Assembly: GCA_907164885.2 (NCBI GenBank)
Contig: OU015493.1
Coordinates: 218,437,757-218,501,756 of the forward strand
Direction: 5' to 3'
DNA length: 64,000 nt
Source of the DNA: Dolomedes plantarius
Taxonomy: Eukaryota > Arthropoda > Arachnida > Araneae > Dolomedidae
Made by a program: the position numbers and the translations under genes
Shown here: positions 35,606-46,145 of the stretch, piece after piece
Position numbering within the stretch: the first letter of the stretch is position 1
Layout: every line of letters starts with the position of its first letter
The notes under the pieces: model-generated
What the model was told of the DNA's origin: nothing
Database searches by the model: none
What the model saw: only the letters and a program-made list of their open reading frames with translations

Positions 35606-36180
35606 GACACTCGACTCATCTTATGGAGTTTCTTCGAGGTTATGAGAAACAAGAATAGTGCGTACTGAGATTGCTGCGTTTCACGTCTTAAATAATGTCA
35701 TATTTTTCTGTTATTTTAGGTTCGTTAATTTTCCCTAAATATTACAAAAACAGCCTTTGATAAAATAAAGAAAAATAAGGGAGCAGCTCTGGATCCCAAG
35801 CATACCAGTTTCTTTACAATGAAAATCTTTTACGGGAGGAAAGATTTATTTTCAAACACACGCCTAAACGCGAGTTTAAAATAATTACAAGATAAAAAGA
35901 CTTTTTATATACCACGTTTTTAAATTTTCTATTGAATCATATAAACTTGACAATTCTCTCTTAATTGCACAAACCTTCACTTAATTATTCTTTTTCACTT
36001 TCCTTTATTTAATTTTAATCACTCTTTAATCATTTCCACTATCCACAGACTTTATAAACTTTAATTTTTATATATTTTTTTTAATTTTTCGCAGAAAATT
36101 TTTGTAAACTAACTAAATTCATATGTATTCTGTTTTCAAAATTGTCAAACGCCGTTACGCAAAAGTGCAAGTATTGAATT
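35606..36180. other. AT-rich intronic DNA, no gene seen
   Basis: Nothing recognised. Confidence 0.4.
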
Positions 36181-36184
36181 CGAT

Positions 36185-36366
36185 CTAAGCGCCACCTTGC
36201 GGAATTTTTCGGCTAAAAGTATTAAAAGAATGCATTGTCATCGTGTTCTGAGCTATTCTAAAAGTTTCAAATGTCTAGCGAGTCGGGAAGTTAGTTAAAA
36301 ATCGATTGCGAGATTTGTACTGGACAAACACACGCATACACACACAAACAAACAAACAAACAAACA
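36185..36366 (+). mobile_element. Possible LINE 3' tail ending in (CAAA)n
   Basis: GCGCCACCTTGCGGAATTTT, then TCTAGCGAGTCGGGAAGTTA, then CACACGCATACACACA and a run of CAAA units at 36347-36366. Such tails are typical of RTE-like LINE 3' ends. No reverse transcriptase is present. Confidence 0.4.
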
Positions 36367-36755
36367 AGAAAGCGAGTTAATAAAAACATTGTAAACAATT
36401 ATTAGCTCACTAATAAGCGAGATCATTGAATTATTTCTGGATTCACGAACTCATAAGCAAATGTATATCTACCGTTACGGTTCATGCCAGTGTAGGTATG
36501 TATGCATGGGAGAACTCTACTTCTACCAATGTATATTTTTTTATACAAATCGAATAAAGCATATTTAAGAATTACGATAAAGTTATCAATTTTCAAAAAG
36601 AAGGAGTGTATAGGATTTGTTTCCGGTGAAACGATCAGAGAAAGTAGCATTCAAAACTACTTTTTTTGTCTGATTAATTCTTTAAACACCGTTTAACGTT
36701 TGATTACATATCATCTCCAAAAACTGTATTAGTTATTCAATATATCTGATTTAAG

Positions 36756-37237
36756 CAGGGCCCGATTTAGAAAAGTCTTGACTATAGGCACAACTCGAGA
36801 TGGGGACCCCCTAACACTGATGTGGGCGTAAAATTTCCAAAATTGACACCCCCCCCCAAAAAAAAAAAATAATAATCATGAATCATTGTGAAAATACCAT
36901 ATTACCAAGAATTTGCTGTTTGAAGCGTAGAAGCCTAGAACATTGTCAAACAACAAAAAGCAATACATGTTAACTTCATCATTAAAACACCAATACAATG
37001 CAGCCAGAAAAACTTATAAATCCCTTATATACACTATAACATACTTATGATGAACTATACATATAACTATACTTATGATAAACCAATCAATCAAATTTGA
37101 AAGGATATATAAAAAAATTGCTTTTAAAAAGGGTAAAATTAAAAAAAAAATTGAATTGAGAATTTTTTCTTTCTTTTCTTTTAAAATAAAAATTTTGGGG
37201 GCCCCTAGGCCCGGGTCTAATGGAAAATCAGGGCCTG
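36756..37237 (-). mobile_element. hAT MITE, family X, copy 1
   Basis: The ends are CAGGGCCCGATTTAG and ...AATCAGGGCCTG, with a perfect 8-bp duplication GATTTAAG at 36748-36755 and 37238-37245. The 482-bp body (for example ATCAATCAAATTTGAAAGGA, GCAATACATGTTAACTTCAT) is shared inverted with 39255-40249 and 63032-64000. Confidence 0.92.
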
Positions 37238-37245
37238 GATTTAAG

Positions 37246-38084
37246 ATCAGTTCTATTCGGGAAGCTAACACTGAATGCAACTGAATACCAGATAAATCAG
37301 AGCTTCTCGGAAGAAAAAAAAAATTATATCGCCCTAACTTCTCCAGTTACAGTTGCAGATACGCTTGATCTTCGGTGGAACAGATAAAAGGAGAGTACCG
37401 ATGAAAAAGTTTATGTACCCATCTCTTTTATTCCTGCATGAAAAAAATAGCATCATCCTTTTTTTTTTTCTTATTGGAACATCCGTTCTCCAGGACTGGT
37501 TTTCAGTTAAATTCAGCCCTGGGGGCGCTACGTGTCTTTTGTATTGAAAAATAGTCACGCGATGTGTGAAGGGCCATGACAGCAGTCAGAATTCATCAGC
37601 TTAAAGAAAAACTTTCGCCGAATAATCGATCATTTGTATTGTCAGTTAGCCTGGGAAACTGGCTGTCTCCGGACTGAATTACAAGATGAATTTTCGCCCG
37701 AGACAAAGGGATTGTTATTTCTCGTAAGTGACCAGAATCAAGGGGGCAACACGCTGATAAGGCGTTCGACAACGCATTCGTAGGGAAATGTTTGGTTAGG
37801 GAACACATTCCTCTGTGATAGTGTCAGGGACAATTTATGAACATATCCATTCGAAGGAACAAGTGAATTAGATGAAGTATCGTTGCTAATGAGCTACAGA
37901 AACAATATTGGAACCGACTTACGAGCTATTTATATGTATGAATAACAATACAGATTTTGAGGCTTGTTTGGCATATCAATGCGTTACATCGCTCATTGGA
38001 AGTCGCATTTTGTTATGCTTCTCTAAACTTTATATTCCGAACTGTTTAAGGATTTTAAAAAAATTTTAAATAAATTAAACATGA
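37246..38084. other. Intronic DNA, no gene seen
   Basis: Overlapping open frames at 37334-37558 and 37596-37808 have no domain. Confidence 0.4.
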
Positions 38085-38094
38085 CAATGTTTTT

Positions 38095-38316
38095 GGAACG
38101 AAGTTCTTTTACGCGGCTTACAGTAGAGTGAACTGGCAGGAATCGTCACGTAACGAAAAAGCGTTATGCCCCCTTCATAAGAGCTTTTTCTCAAGGACTC
38201 TGTGGCTGAATGGTTATCGCATCGGACTATCGCACTACGGAGCGAGAGGTACCTGGTTCAAATCCCCGCACAATCGCTGGCCGTTTCTATTCCCACTCAT
38301 TCTGGGAATAGCGCAG

Positions 38317-38349
<33 letters not shown>

Positions 38350-38766
38350 ATATATAATATCTATATATTAAAAGTATATATACAGTGGAATCTCGATCAA
38401 TCGTTTTTCCGTATGTGTCGTTCATTTTATCCAGTCCCAACGATCATATTGCTTTGTTATGTTTCCGTATCTATCGTTTTCCCGCATTTATAGTTCATTT
38501 CAATCGGTCCCTTGAAAAACGACAGATCGAGATTCCACTGTATTAAAATTTTTAATTTTAATAAAAATAATTCATTTATATATTAAATTTTTTAATTTTA
38601 ATAAAATAGAGAGAGAGAGTTGGTTGGTTGAATAAAAGAGGGCTGCGCTTTTTGGCATGACAAAAATACACTAATATAATCAATAGAAATCTACATATTA
38701 AATCACGTTTAGAGTTGAAAAAATAACGTAAGGAACTTCGTTCCTGACGGGGGTCCCCCGACCGCA
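38095..38766 (+). mobile_element. SINE-like unit S, copy 1, expanded by (AT)n and a MITE
   Basis: It starts GGAACGAAGTTC. An internal A box TGGCTGAATGGTTATCGC (38203-38220) and a consensus B box GGTTCAAATCCCC (38255-38267) follow. The 3' part contains AAGGAACTTCGTTCC, inverse of the start, then a small GGGGGTCCCCC palindrome. CAATGTTTTT and CAATTTTTTT flank the two sides. (AT)n and the pogo-like MITE at 38383 sit in the middle. Confidence 0.6.
38383..38540. mobile_element. pogo-like MITE, copy 2
   Basis: CAGTGGAATCTCGATCAATC on the left and GATCGAGATTCCACTG on the right, flanked by TA on both sides (38381-38382, 38541-38542). 158 bp with no coding capacity. CAGTGGAA...CTCGAT termini are characteristic of pogo-group elements. 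Confidence 0.85.
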
Positions 38767-38776
38767 CAATTTTTTT

Positions 38777-39246
38777 CGTTTCTGTTCTTTGTTTTTGTGA
38801 TTTGGAGCAGGCACGTTGTCTTTTTGACTCTTGCTCGATGATGCAGCGAAATTTGTTGCTTGCGTGTACTGGGGGCACAGTATAGGTGGCCACCACCCCC
38901 TGGTGCTACCTCCATTTTGACCGAGTACCCCTAGAAGCGACATCTGGTGGGCTCATACCTTCCATCCACCTACATAGCACATGGAGGAACATGAAACACG
39001 AGAGTAACAGTACCGTTTCCAATTTTCGATATCCACCGACACACTGTATAAAAAAGACGCGTATGTGATAGCATGTGTTACATTTTCAAATCTTTCTGTC
39101 ACTGCTTTTTAATGGAGGTGTTTTAATTTTTATTCGTACTCGACTCGGTAGGCTAAAATGAGCTCGGTGTATTCTTGCTTGATGCAATGCGCCTTGCAAG
39201 ACTGCCAGAAATGTTGCCATAGACAACGCGACCTATATGAAGAGGG
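38777..39246. other. Intronic DNA, no gene seen
   Basis: A modestly GC-richer stretch (38750-38960) with overlapping minus-strand frames but no domain. Confidence 0.4.
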
Positions 39247-39254
39247 CCCGGGAA

Positions 39255-39647
39255 AAGGCCCTGATTTTCCATTAGGCCAGATAGGCCCGGGTTTAGGGGT
39301 TTCCCAAAATTTTGATTTTAAAAGAAAAAAAAAGAAAAAAATTCCCAATTCAATTTTTTTAACCTTTTTAATAGCAATTTTTTTGGAACGAAGTAATTTT
39401 ACGCGGCTTACAGTAGAATGAATTGGCAGGAATCGTCACGTAACGAAAAATCGTTATGCCCCCTTCATAACAGCTATTTCTCAGGGACTCTGTGGCTGAA
39501 TGGTTATCGCTTCGGACTATCGCACTACGGATCGAGAGGTCCCTGGTTCGAATCACCGCACAAGCGCTCGCCGTTTCTATTCCAACTCATTCTTGGAATA
39601 GCACCGGAAACATTCTTGGAATGTATATATAAATATACATATATATG

Positions 39648-39682
<35 letters not shown>

Positions 39683-39721
39683 TTAAATATGTATGTATAT
39701 ATATATATATACATATATATG

Positions 39722-39786
<65 letters not shown>

Positions 39787-40249
39787 ATATATATAATCAA
39801 TAGAAATCTACATATTAAATCACATTTAGAGTTGAAAAAATAACGTAAGGAACTTCGTTCCTGACGGGAGGTCCCCCGACAGCACAATTTTTTTTTATGT
39901 ATATCCTTTCAAATTTGATTGATTGGTTCATCATATGTTTAGTTATATGTATGTAGTTCGTCATATGTATATTATAGTATATATAAGGGATTGATAAGTT
40001 TTTCTGGTTGCATTGTACTGGTGTTTCAATGATGAAGTTAATATGTTGTATTGCTTTTTGTTGTTTGATAATTTTCTATGCTTCTACGCTTCAAACAGCC
40101 AATCCTTAATGGTAAAATGGTACTTTCACAATGATTCATGATTATTCTTTTGTGTGTGTCAATTTTGGAAATGTTATGCCCACATCAGTGTTAGGGGGCC
40201 CCTATCCCGAGTTGTGCCTATAGTCAAGAATTTTCTAAATATGGCTCTG
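39255..40249 (+). mobile_element. hAT MITE, family X, copy 2, carrying SINE-like unit S
   Basis: The perfect 8-bp duplication CCCGGGAA lies at 39247-39254 and 40250-40257. The left end is AAGGCCCTGATTTTCC and the right end ...ATGGCTCTG. The body is interrupted at 39385-39884 by unit S; without it the copy would be about 485 bp, like copy 1. Confidence 0.9.
39385..39884 (+). mobile_element. SINE-like unit S, copy 2, nested in a hAT MITE
   Basis: A box at 39493-39510 (identical to copy 1), B box GGTTCGAATCAC at 39545-39556, and (AT)n-rich middle 39620-39790. It is flanked by a perfect 10-bp direct repeat CAATTTTTTT at 39375-39384 and 39885-39894. A 10-bp duplication fits target-primed retrotransposition, but the inverse GGAACGAAG ends leave a DNA-transposon origin open. 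Confidence 0.65.
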
Positions 40250-40259
40250 CCCGGGAAGC

Positions 40260-40809
40260 TTAAGGCTGCTATGTACTAAGAAAAAAAATCGTATTTCCCT
40301 TTTCCTCTTCTTGCAGACTCTTGTGGTGGGAGGAGTCTAGTCGACAGTTCGAGAACTCCACCCCCCTTAGGATTGACATTTTGAGGGATTGTAATGGCTC
40401 TCTCTCTATAGGGGGTTAAGCGCTGCCCCAAAATTTTTTATTTGTAATATATTTTTGTCAACTATTTACAGCTGCATAAATGCTGATAATCCAATAAAAT
40501 TGGTATTGTCAGATAGCCTGAACTTTTCTGCAAAGCGCTACGGGATTCATTTTATAAATTTCGTCCACCGAAGGAATTTATGAGCGTTTAAAACACACTA
40601 TACCAGATTTTTTCCCGAATAATTTAAAATTTAAAATATTAATTGCATTTTTTAAAAATGTACACAAATGTAAAATTTCTTTCTGTATGACGGAGTACAA
40701 TTTTAAAAAAAAATCTTTGAATCCAAGTCGGCAATCCGTGGACACATTTTCTCCATAGGTTAACATTGAGGTGAGCGAATCCAATGGGGTTAGTACATAG
40801 CAGCCTTAA
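40260..40809 (+). mobile_element. TTAA-flanked MITE, family C, copy 1
   Basis: TTAA at 40260-40263 and 40806-40809. The inverted ends are GGCTGCTATGTACTAA and TTAGTACATAGCAGCC. Near-identical copies are at 45584 and 63314. It begins two bases after the duplication of hAT MITE X2. It contains a strong acceptor-like tract ending at 40316. Confidence 0.9.
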
Positions 40810-41600
40810 TGATTGGCGCGTCGGGATCGGCACAGAGGATGTTTAGTTAGCTCTGAATTTCTTCTAAGCCTTTTTATCTGGAACTGATTGCTCTGGAGGA
40901 GAAATATCTACGTTTGGGTACACCATGATTGTTTCGATCTTCGACGGTAGATTCGGAGAAAAATAAAAGAGACTCGAGTGGGGAAATATCGGACTGCTGC
41001 CGAGAGAGGTGCTACGTCATGAGAGCTTTTACTGCGTTTCTGACCTTGCGTATAGAGTACATCGTAGTAAATTTGACTTTCCATCTTACGAAACCGGTTG
41101 TACATTAGGAGCATCCAAAGTAGAGCATTGAAAGGTGTGACTATCGTAACCTTGATCGAAAGAACAAATATGAGAAGGTAACGCATTCTAACAGATCCTA
41201 TTTTATTGTAAAGCATCAACATGTATTTGATACGGGATGTTTCTTTTTTTTTTCCTTTTCTCCCTCTTTCTAAAAGTTTGTTGAACTTTCGTACGAATGT
41301 TCAATACCGTTGCCACTGTCGGGATATTGAAAAGATAAAAGAACGAAATTCTCGAACAACTATCGAATAAGAAAATAATTGAATAACGTCGAAATTCTTC
41401 AGAAATAATATTCTGTTAAAAACGTTTTGTTTAGTGTTTTTGTTTAATGGAAAGGAAAAAGGAATATGACTGTACCGTCGTCGGGGGGTATTGCGTTTCG
41501 GGAGAGATTTTGGCGATAATTGTTTTGGCGATGCTATTTCACTGCGAAAAATTGAAAACTTTGCGAGACTCGTCGAAAGATATCATGACATGGTTCCGTG
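40810..41600. other. Intronic DNA, no gene seen
   Basis: Nothing recognised apart from short homopolymer runs. Confidence 0.4.
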
Positions 41601-41608
41601 GTGTTGCC

Positions 41609-42404
41609 TAGGGATGCGACATCGACAACAAAACATCGATGTTTTGAAACATCGATATTCAATATTAAAACATAGATGGTAATAAAACATCGTCCCAAAA
41701 CCATCGATGATTTTAAACATCGATATTTATGAACTTTCATTTTTTTAAACTGGTTTAGTAACCTCTAAGATTAATGTTACTTCGGTTAGTCATGGAGGGA
41801 GGGGAGGGGGGGGGGGTAATTTTATTCTCAGGTTGGGCTGACACCAATGACAAAAACTTGGTTGCTAGAGTCAGCGCATATCGCAGAATTTCCATTACTC
41901 ATTTTATTACTTTTACCAGAAAATTGAGGAAGAAATTATTGCAATTTATTAACAAATCTTTTATTTTCAAATTAAATAATACAAAAGAAAATTACATATA
42001 TTTACACCAATTTGAAGTACTGATGCAAAACCAACGTATGAGGGAAAACTGAACAAGCTTATTTTTTCTTTACTGTAAATAACAATTATTGGGGCTATTG
42101 GGGCATATAATTATTATTCATTGGTTGATCATTGCCATTTTTCTCTAATCGTTCCCTCTTTTGTATTCGTCCTTTTCAGAATTCAGACTTACATTTACTG
42201 AGTGGGAAAATTATGCTACGTGGTTAATTTTTTTTTTATTATGGTACATTTTCATTTTAAAAAAAATATCGAGACAACGTAAAACATCGAGCACAAAACA
42301 TCGATGTTAAAAAAATTGGCTTCAATAAATCGACGTTTAAAACATCGATGTTTTTATCACAACATCGATGTTTTGAAAACATCGACATCGATGTCGCATC
42401 CCTA
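41609..42404. mobile_element. hAT element with CATCGATG subterminal arrays
   Basis: The ends are TAGGGATGCGACATCGA and TCGATGTCGCATCCCTA, with a perfect 8-bp duplication GTGTTGCC at 41601-41608 and 42405-42412. Both subterminal regions (41615-41735 and 42270-42395) carry many copies of ACATCGATG(TTTT). The 796-bp element has no transposase; the G-rich run at 41794-41815 and the open frame at 41774-42052 have no domain. Confidence 0.9.
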
Positions 42405-42561
42405 GTGTTGCCACTGTAAGGTTCGAGTCTCCAGCAAGCTTATTCTTTTTTAAAAAGGGCAAGAGATTCCGCGAGTGGGGATGTTTGGCCAAGTTTTCTA
42501 AAGAAGGGTTGACACACTTGATCTTTTTTATTTTTAATTTAGATTAATGTTCTCGAGTTCA

Positions 42562-42825
42562 CATCTACCATTTTGAGTGGATCGATGCAAAGGGTCGAAG
42601 TGCACCAGTCAATAGTATTGTGCTTATAAATAGTATTAAGCTCTACATACTTATTTTTGAAGCATACGAAAGGTCGTTATGGGATTGGCTGAAAGCAGTA
42701 CGGTCATCCTGTGCTCACTAGACAGGAATATACGGCTTAAAGTCGCTTCAGAATGGTTAGAAACACCCTTGTCAACGGTGGTACTCGAACGCCAGCGGCC
42801 AAGCCATTTCGCTATCGGCCCGGCT
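42562..42825 (-). mobile_element. tRNA-derived SINE (copy 3)
   Basis: The body matches 7482-7640 (TTTTGAGTGGATCGATGCAA). On the minus strand, TAGCGAAATGGCTTGGCC (about 42797-42816) is the A box and GTTCGAGTACC (about 42782-42792) the B box. The family has at least three copies in the window. Confidence 0.6.
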
Positions 42826-43378
42826 TTACATTTAGAATAAAATGTTTAAGAATGTTAGCTGTATTAAAATAATTTGATATTTCTATTAAAGTATTGACGT
42901 ATTTGACATCTATGCGCAAACCCTGCTGACAATTTTGATACATGAGTGTTATAGCATGCCATTTTTTATTAATGGTTCAAATTTTTGTTTTGTTTTTATC
43001 AAATTATCACGTAGTATTTAAAGCATCCTGAAACAAATAAGGAATAATAATCCCTGATATTTTTTCCACTCTGTTATTTTCAAGCGGCGTGAGAGTGTGC
43101 TTAAAGTATTTACTTTCCCAAATGGAACACGAGTCATTTCGTTGTAAGTGGTGACGATTGACTCGACAAGTTCGTTGATTCCGAAGTGATGATACGGGAA
43201 ATCTAAATCTCACGACTAGTTGATCCCGGGGGTCCTTCAACTCGTGAGCAAATAGGCACTGTGTCGTTTTTCGATTTCGAACGCATGGTTCTATTTCCAG
43301 AAGCTCAGCTCCTTGCTTGATCAGACTGCATAGCAGAATATGAGTATGTTTGTATTTCCCATAAAATATTTCTACACA
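42826..43378. other. Intronic DNA next to a decayed Tc1
   Basis: The minus-strand open frame at 43007-43441 continues from Tc1 sequence into unrelated DNA, so only its first ~20 residues belong to a transposase. No other feature. Confidence 0.45.
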
Positions 43379-44282
43379 GACCTTAAGATCCTGTAAATTG
43401 GATGGAAGAGGAGATTGCTGCCGGATGCGCCTTTCCAACATGTCCCAAACATTTTCTATAAGATTAAAAAATTCTTGCTCTGTGGTGGTAAAAGAAGCTG
43501 TTGGAAGTCTGTTTGATGTTCAATGAACCAATCTCGAAATATTCTGGCACGATGTGTAGTTGCATTATCGTCTATGAAGTTTCCGTCACCTTCAGAGTAA
43601 AAATGTACCATTGCAGGATGCACTTGATCTGCCAGTATATCCAGGTATTGCATTGCTGTGTGTTTACCCTCAACGAACACCAGGGGACCCCTTCCACACC
43701 AGCAGAACATGTCCCACCAGGCCCTTGCACTGTGCGAACAAGGCAAGATGGGTTCATGGCTTCATTTTCGCCAAAATCGGCGTCTTCCATCAGAGCAAAA
43801 CAAGGTATAGCGTCATTCATCTGACCACATAACCTTTTTCCAGTCCTTTTTGTCCAGTTTCGTCTTTCCAGACACCACTGCAAACGAATTCTGGCGTTCC
43901 GGGCAGAAATGAGAGGTTTCCTCAGAGGCATCCGACTTCATAATCCCATCCTCTGCAATTCTCTGCGCATGGTTCGCACAGATCGGTTGAGACGAACCTT
44001 GGTGACGAAGATTTCTGTCAGTTGAAGTACAATAGAATCCCTTTTATGCCGTACAATCCGTCGGAGACGACGCCGACCATGGTCTTGGTTGATTGTGTTC
44101 GAACCACAGTTACGTCTTTTGGACAAGGACTGTGGATTCTGCTTCCAACTGTTGAACACCTTCGAAATGGCTGCTTTTCAGATTCCACTGAGTTCTGCTG
44201 TCTTCACAATCGTGGCTTCTGCTAAACGGGCCCCAACAATAAGCCCTTTTTTAAATGGTGAAAGATCTGTCGTTTCCCCCAT
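43379..44282 (-). pseudogene. Tc1-type transposase, heavily decayed
   Basis: Minus-strand relic starting with Met at 44282. Recognisable pieces in order: a paired-domain-like N-terminus (RRRLRRIVRHKRDS, SVRT..RELQRMGL), the linker KPLISARNARIRLQWCLERR, the first catalytic Asp in VMWSDE followed at once by TGA, a segment near EAMNPSCLV, GRGPLVFVEGKHTAMQYLD, the second Asp in DDNATTHRA, and then IENVWDMLERRI. The third acidic residue is not readable, because SKNFL replaces the usual SPDLNP block. Several frameshifts and stops break the gene, and it ends abruptly after LPSNLQDL at about 43379. A classic Tc1 (DD34E) origin is inferred from the motifs. The terminal repeats were not found, so the boundaries are those of the readable coding remnant. 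Confidence 0.85.
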
Positions 44283-44537
44283 TCTACTGCGTTTAAATGC
44301 ATACCTTACTTATATTAGCCTTCTGATGACGTTTCATCCACGTCGTAAACAGGTTCTGCATACGCACGCCGCTGGCGAGCATTTGTAGAAACTCTCACAG
44401 GTTTCTAATTCATTGGCTAATATGTGTATATATATATATGTATATATTGTTTATTTTTATGGGCTTATAAGGGACTGAAATTTCCTCATCACTTTATGTT
44501 GTTCTGATGCCCCTTTATACCACGCAGCGACTCTTAT

Positions 44538-44646
44538 GGCCTGTTCACATAGAATCAATCCGTCAGCGTCAGCGTTAAAGATTCCGTTGGATCTGATTCG
44601 TTAAAAATGTTCATACTGACGCTCCGGATTTTATGTGAACAGGTCC
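44538..44646. mobile_element. Short palindromic MITE
   Basis: GGCCTGTTCACATAGAATC on the left and GATTTTATGTGAACAGGTCC on the right are inverted ends, with GTCAGCGTCAG / CTGACGCTCCGG inside. Flanking duplication unclear; Harbinger-like by appearance. Confidence 0.65.
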
Positions 44647-44750
44647 AATATGTTTGATAAATTTCCTAATGAAGCGCTTCCCTCCCGGTTTTGATACCGG
44701 TATGCAATCCGAATGGCTCTCTTCGTTCGTGAACTTTGGAGCCACGATAT

Positions 44751-45497
44751 TTAAGGGGACTCACTATCCTTAAATAATTAAAACATTCGATTTTTTTTAA
44801 GAATATATGTTAAATCCTGATCATTTCTGAACAAAATAAAACAAACCGCATGAAAATATTCCGCTTAGTACCAGAGATATTGATATTCTAAATATTTAAT
44901 TACTGATCAAGTTTATGGTAAGGAAAATTTTAAACTCATTTTTCCCAAAATGTAATTTCGCATCATTCCGCAACTGATATCTCAAAAACGATTAAACATA
45001 ATTCCATGAAATTTTTATCACTGCATAACCAACATATTTTATTGTGTCTGAACTAGAAGTATTGCAATCGCTGCACATTTTGTTATTTTTTCAGGGGTAA
45101 ATGAATGCAAAATTTTATAAAAATTTTAAGTATATTTTGAGCAGCTTTCAAAAAACTGAAAAAATATTTTAATGCTGAATGTTTTATGTTCAACTGTATT
45201 TTGAATAATTTATTTTAAATATAAAACAGGAATTATACATTTAAGTGTAAAATTAATTTCCTATTTTTGCGCGCAAGCCAGTATACAATACAAATGCTTA
45301 AAAAACAATGTATATCTAAAGCATTTAAAAAAAATGTTTAAATTTATTTTGAGAGTTGAAAATTTGTTTATTAAAATAAATGTATCACTTTATCATATAC
45401 ATCAAATTTGGAAAAATTGGGAGTAAATTGAAATAGTTACAAAGAGTCAAAAAGTATGAAATTATGCATTATTTCCTCGACTTAAGAGTCCCCTTAA
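44751..45497 (+). mobile_element. TTAA-flanked MITE, family A, copy 2
   Basis: TTAA at 44751-44754 and 45494-45497. The left end GGGGACTCACTATCC is intact. The right end has a small deletion (AAGAGTCCCC instead of AAGAGTCGTGAGTCCCC). Body as in copy 1. Confidence 0.88.
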
Positions 45498-45583
45498 ACC
45501 TTTATTGATGGATAAGGCCTAGTAGTCAGTACGTCGGGGTCCGGCACCGAGGTTGGTAGAATCACTCATATTCCTTAAAAGTC

Positions 45584-46145
45584 TTAAGGCTGCTATGTAC
45601 TAAGAAAAAAAATCGTATTTCCCTTTTCCTCTTCTTGCAGACTCTCGTGTTGGGAGGAGTCCAGTTGACAGTTCGAGAATTTCACCCCCCTTAGGATTGA
45701 CATTTTGAGGGATTGTAATGGCTCTCTCTCTATAGGGGGGTTAAGCGCTACCTCCCAATTTTTAATTTCAAATATATTTTTGCCAACTATTTACAGGTGA
45801 ATAAATGATAATAATCCAATAAAATTGGTATTGTCAGGTAGCTTGAACTTTTCTGCAAAGCGCTACAGGATTCATTTTATAAATTTCGTCCACCGAAGGA
45901 ATTTATGAGCGTTTAAAACACACTATACCATATTTTTTCCCTAATAATTTAAATTTTAAAATATTAATTGCATTTTTTTAAAAAACGAAAAATGTAAACA
46001 AATGTAAAATTTCTTTCTCTATGACGGATTACATTAAAAAAAAAAAAAATCTTTGACTCCAAGTCGGCAATCCGTGGACACATTTTCTCCATAGGTTAAC
46101 ATTGAGGTGAGCGAATCCAATGGGGTTAGTACATAGCAGCCATAA
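45584..46145 (+). mobile_element. TTAA-flanked MITE, family C, copy 2
   Basis: TTAA at 45584-45587. The right end reads CAGCCATAA, so one base of the right TTAA is mutated. Body as in copy 1, including the acceptor-like tract ending at 45640. Confidence 0.88.

Noticed and set aside
38198..38270. Possible functional tRNA gene (good A and B boxes)
   Set aside because: The acceptor stem does not close, the same sequence is repeated at 39488-39560, and both lie inside a larger repeated unit.
43007..43441. 144-residue minus-strand frame
   Set aside because: Only its first ~20 residues are Tc1 transposase. The rest is chance continuation into flanking DNA.
44325..44345. CTGATGACGTTTCATCC as a hammerhead core
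   Set aside because: No GAAA box or pairing stems at the right distance. It lies at the end of the decayed Tc1.
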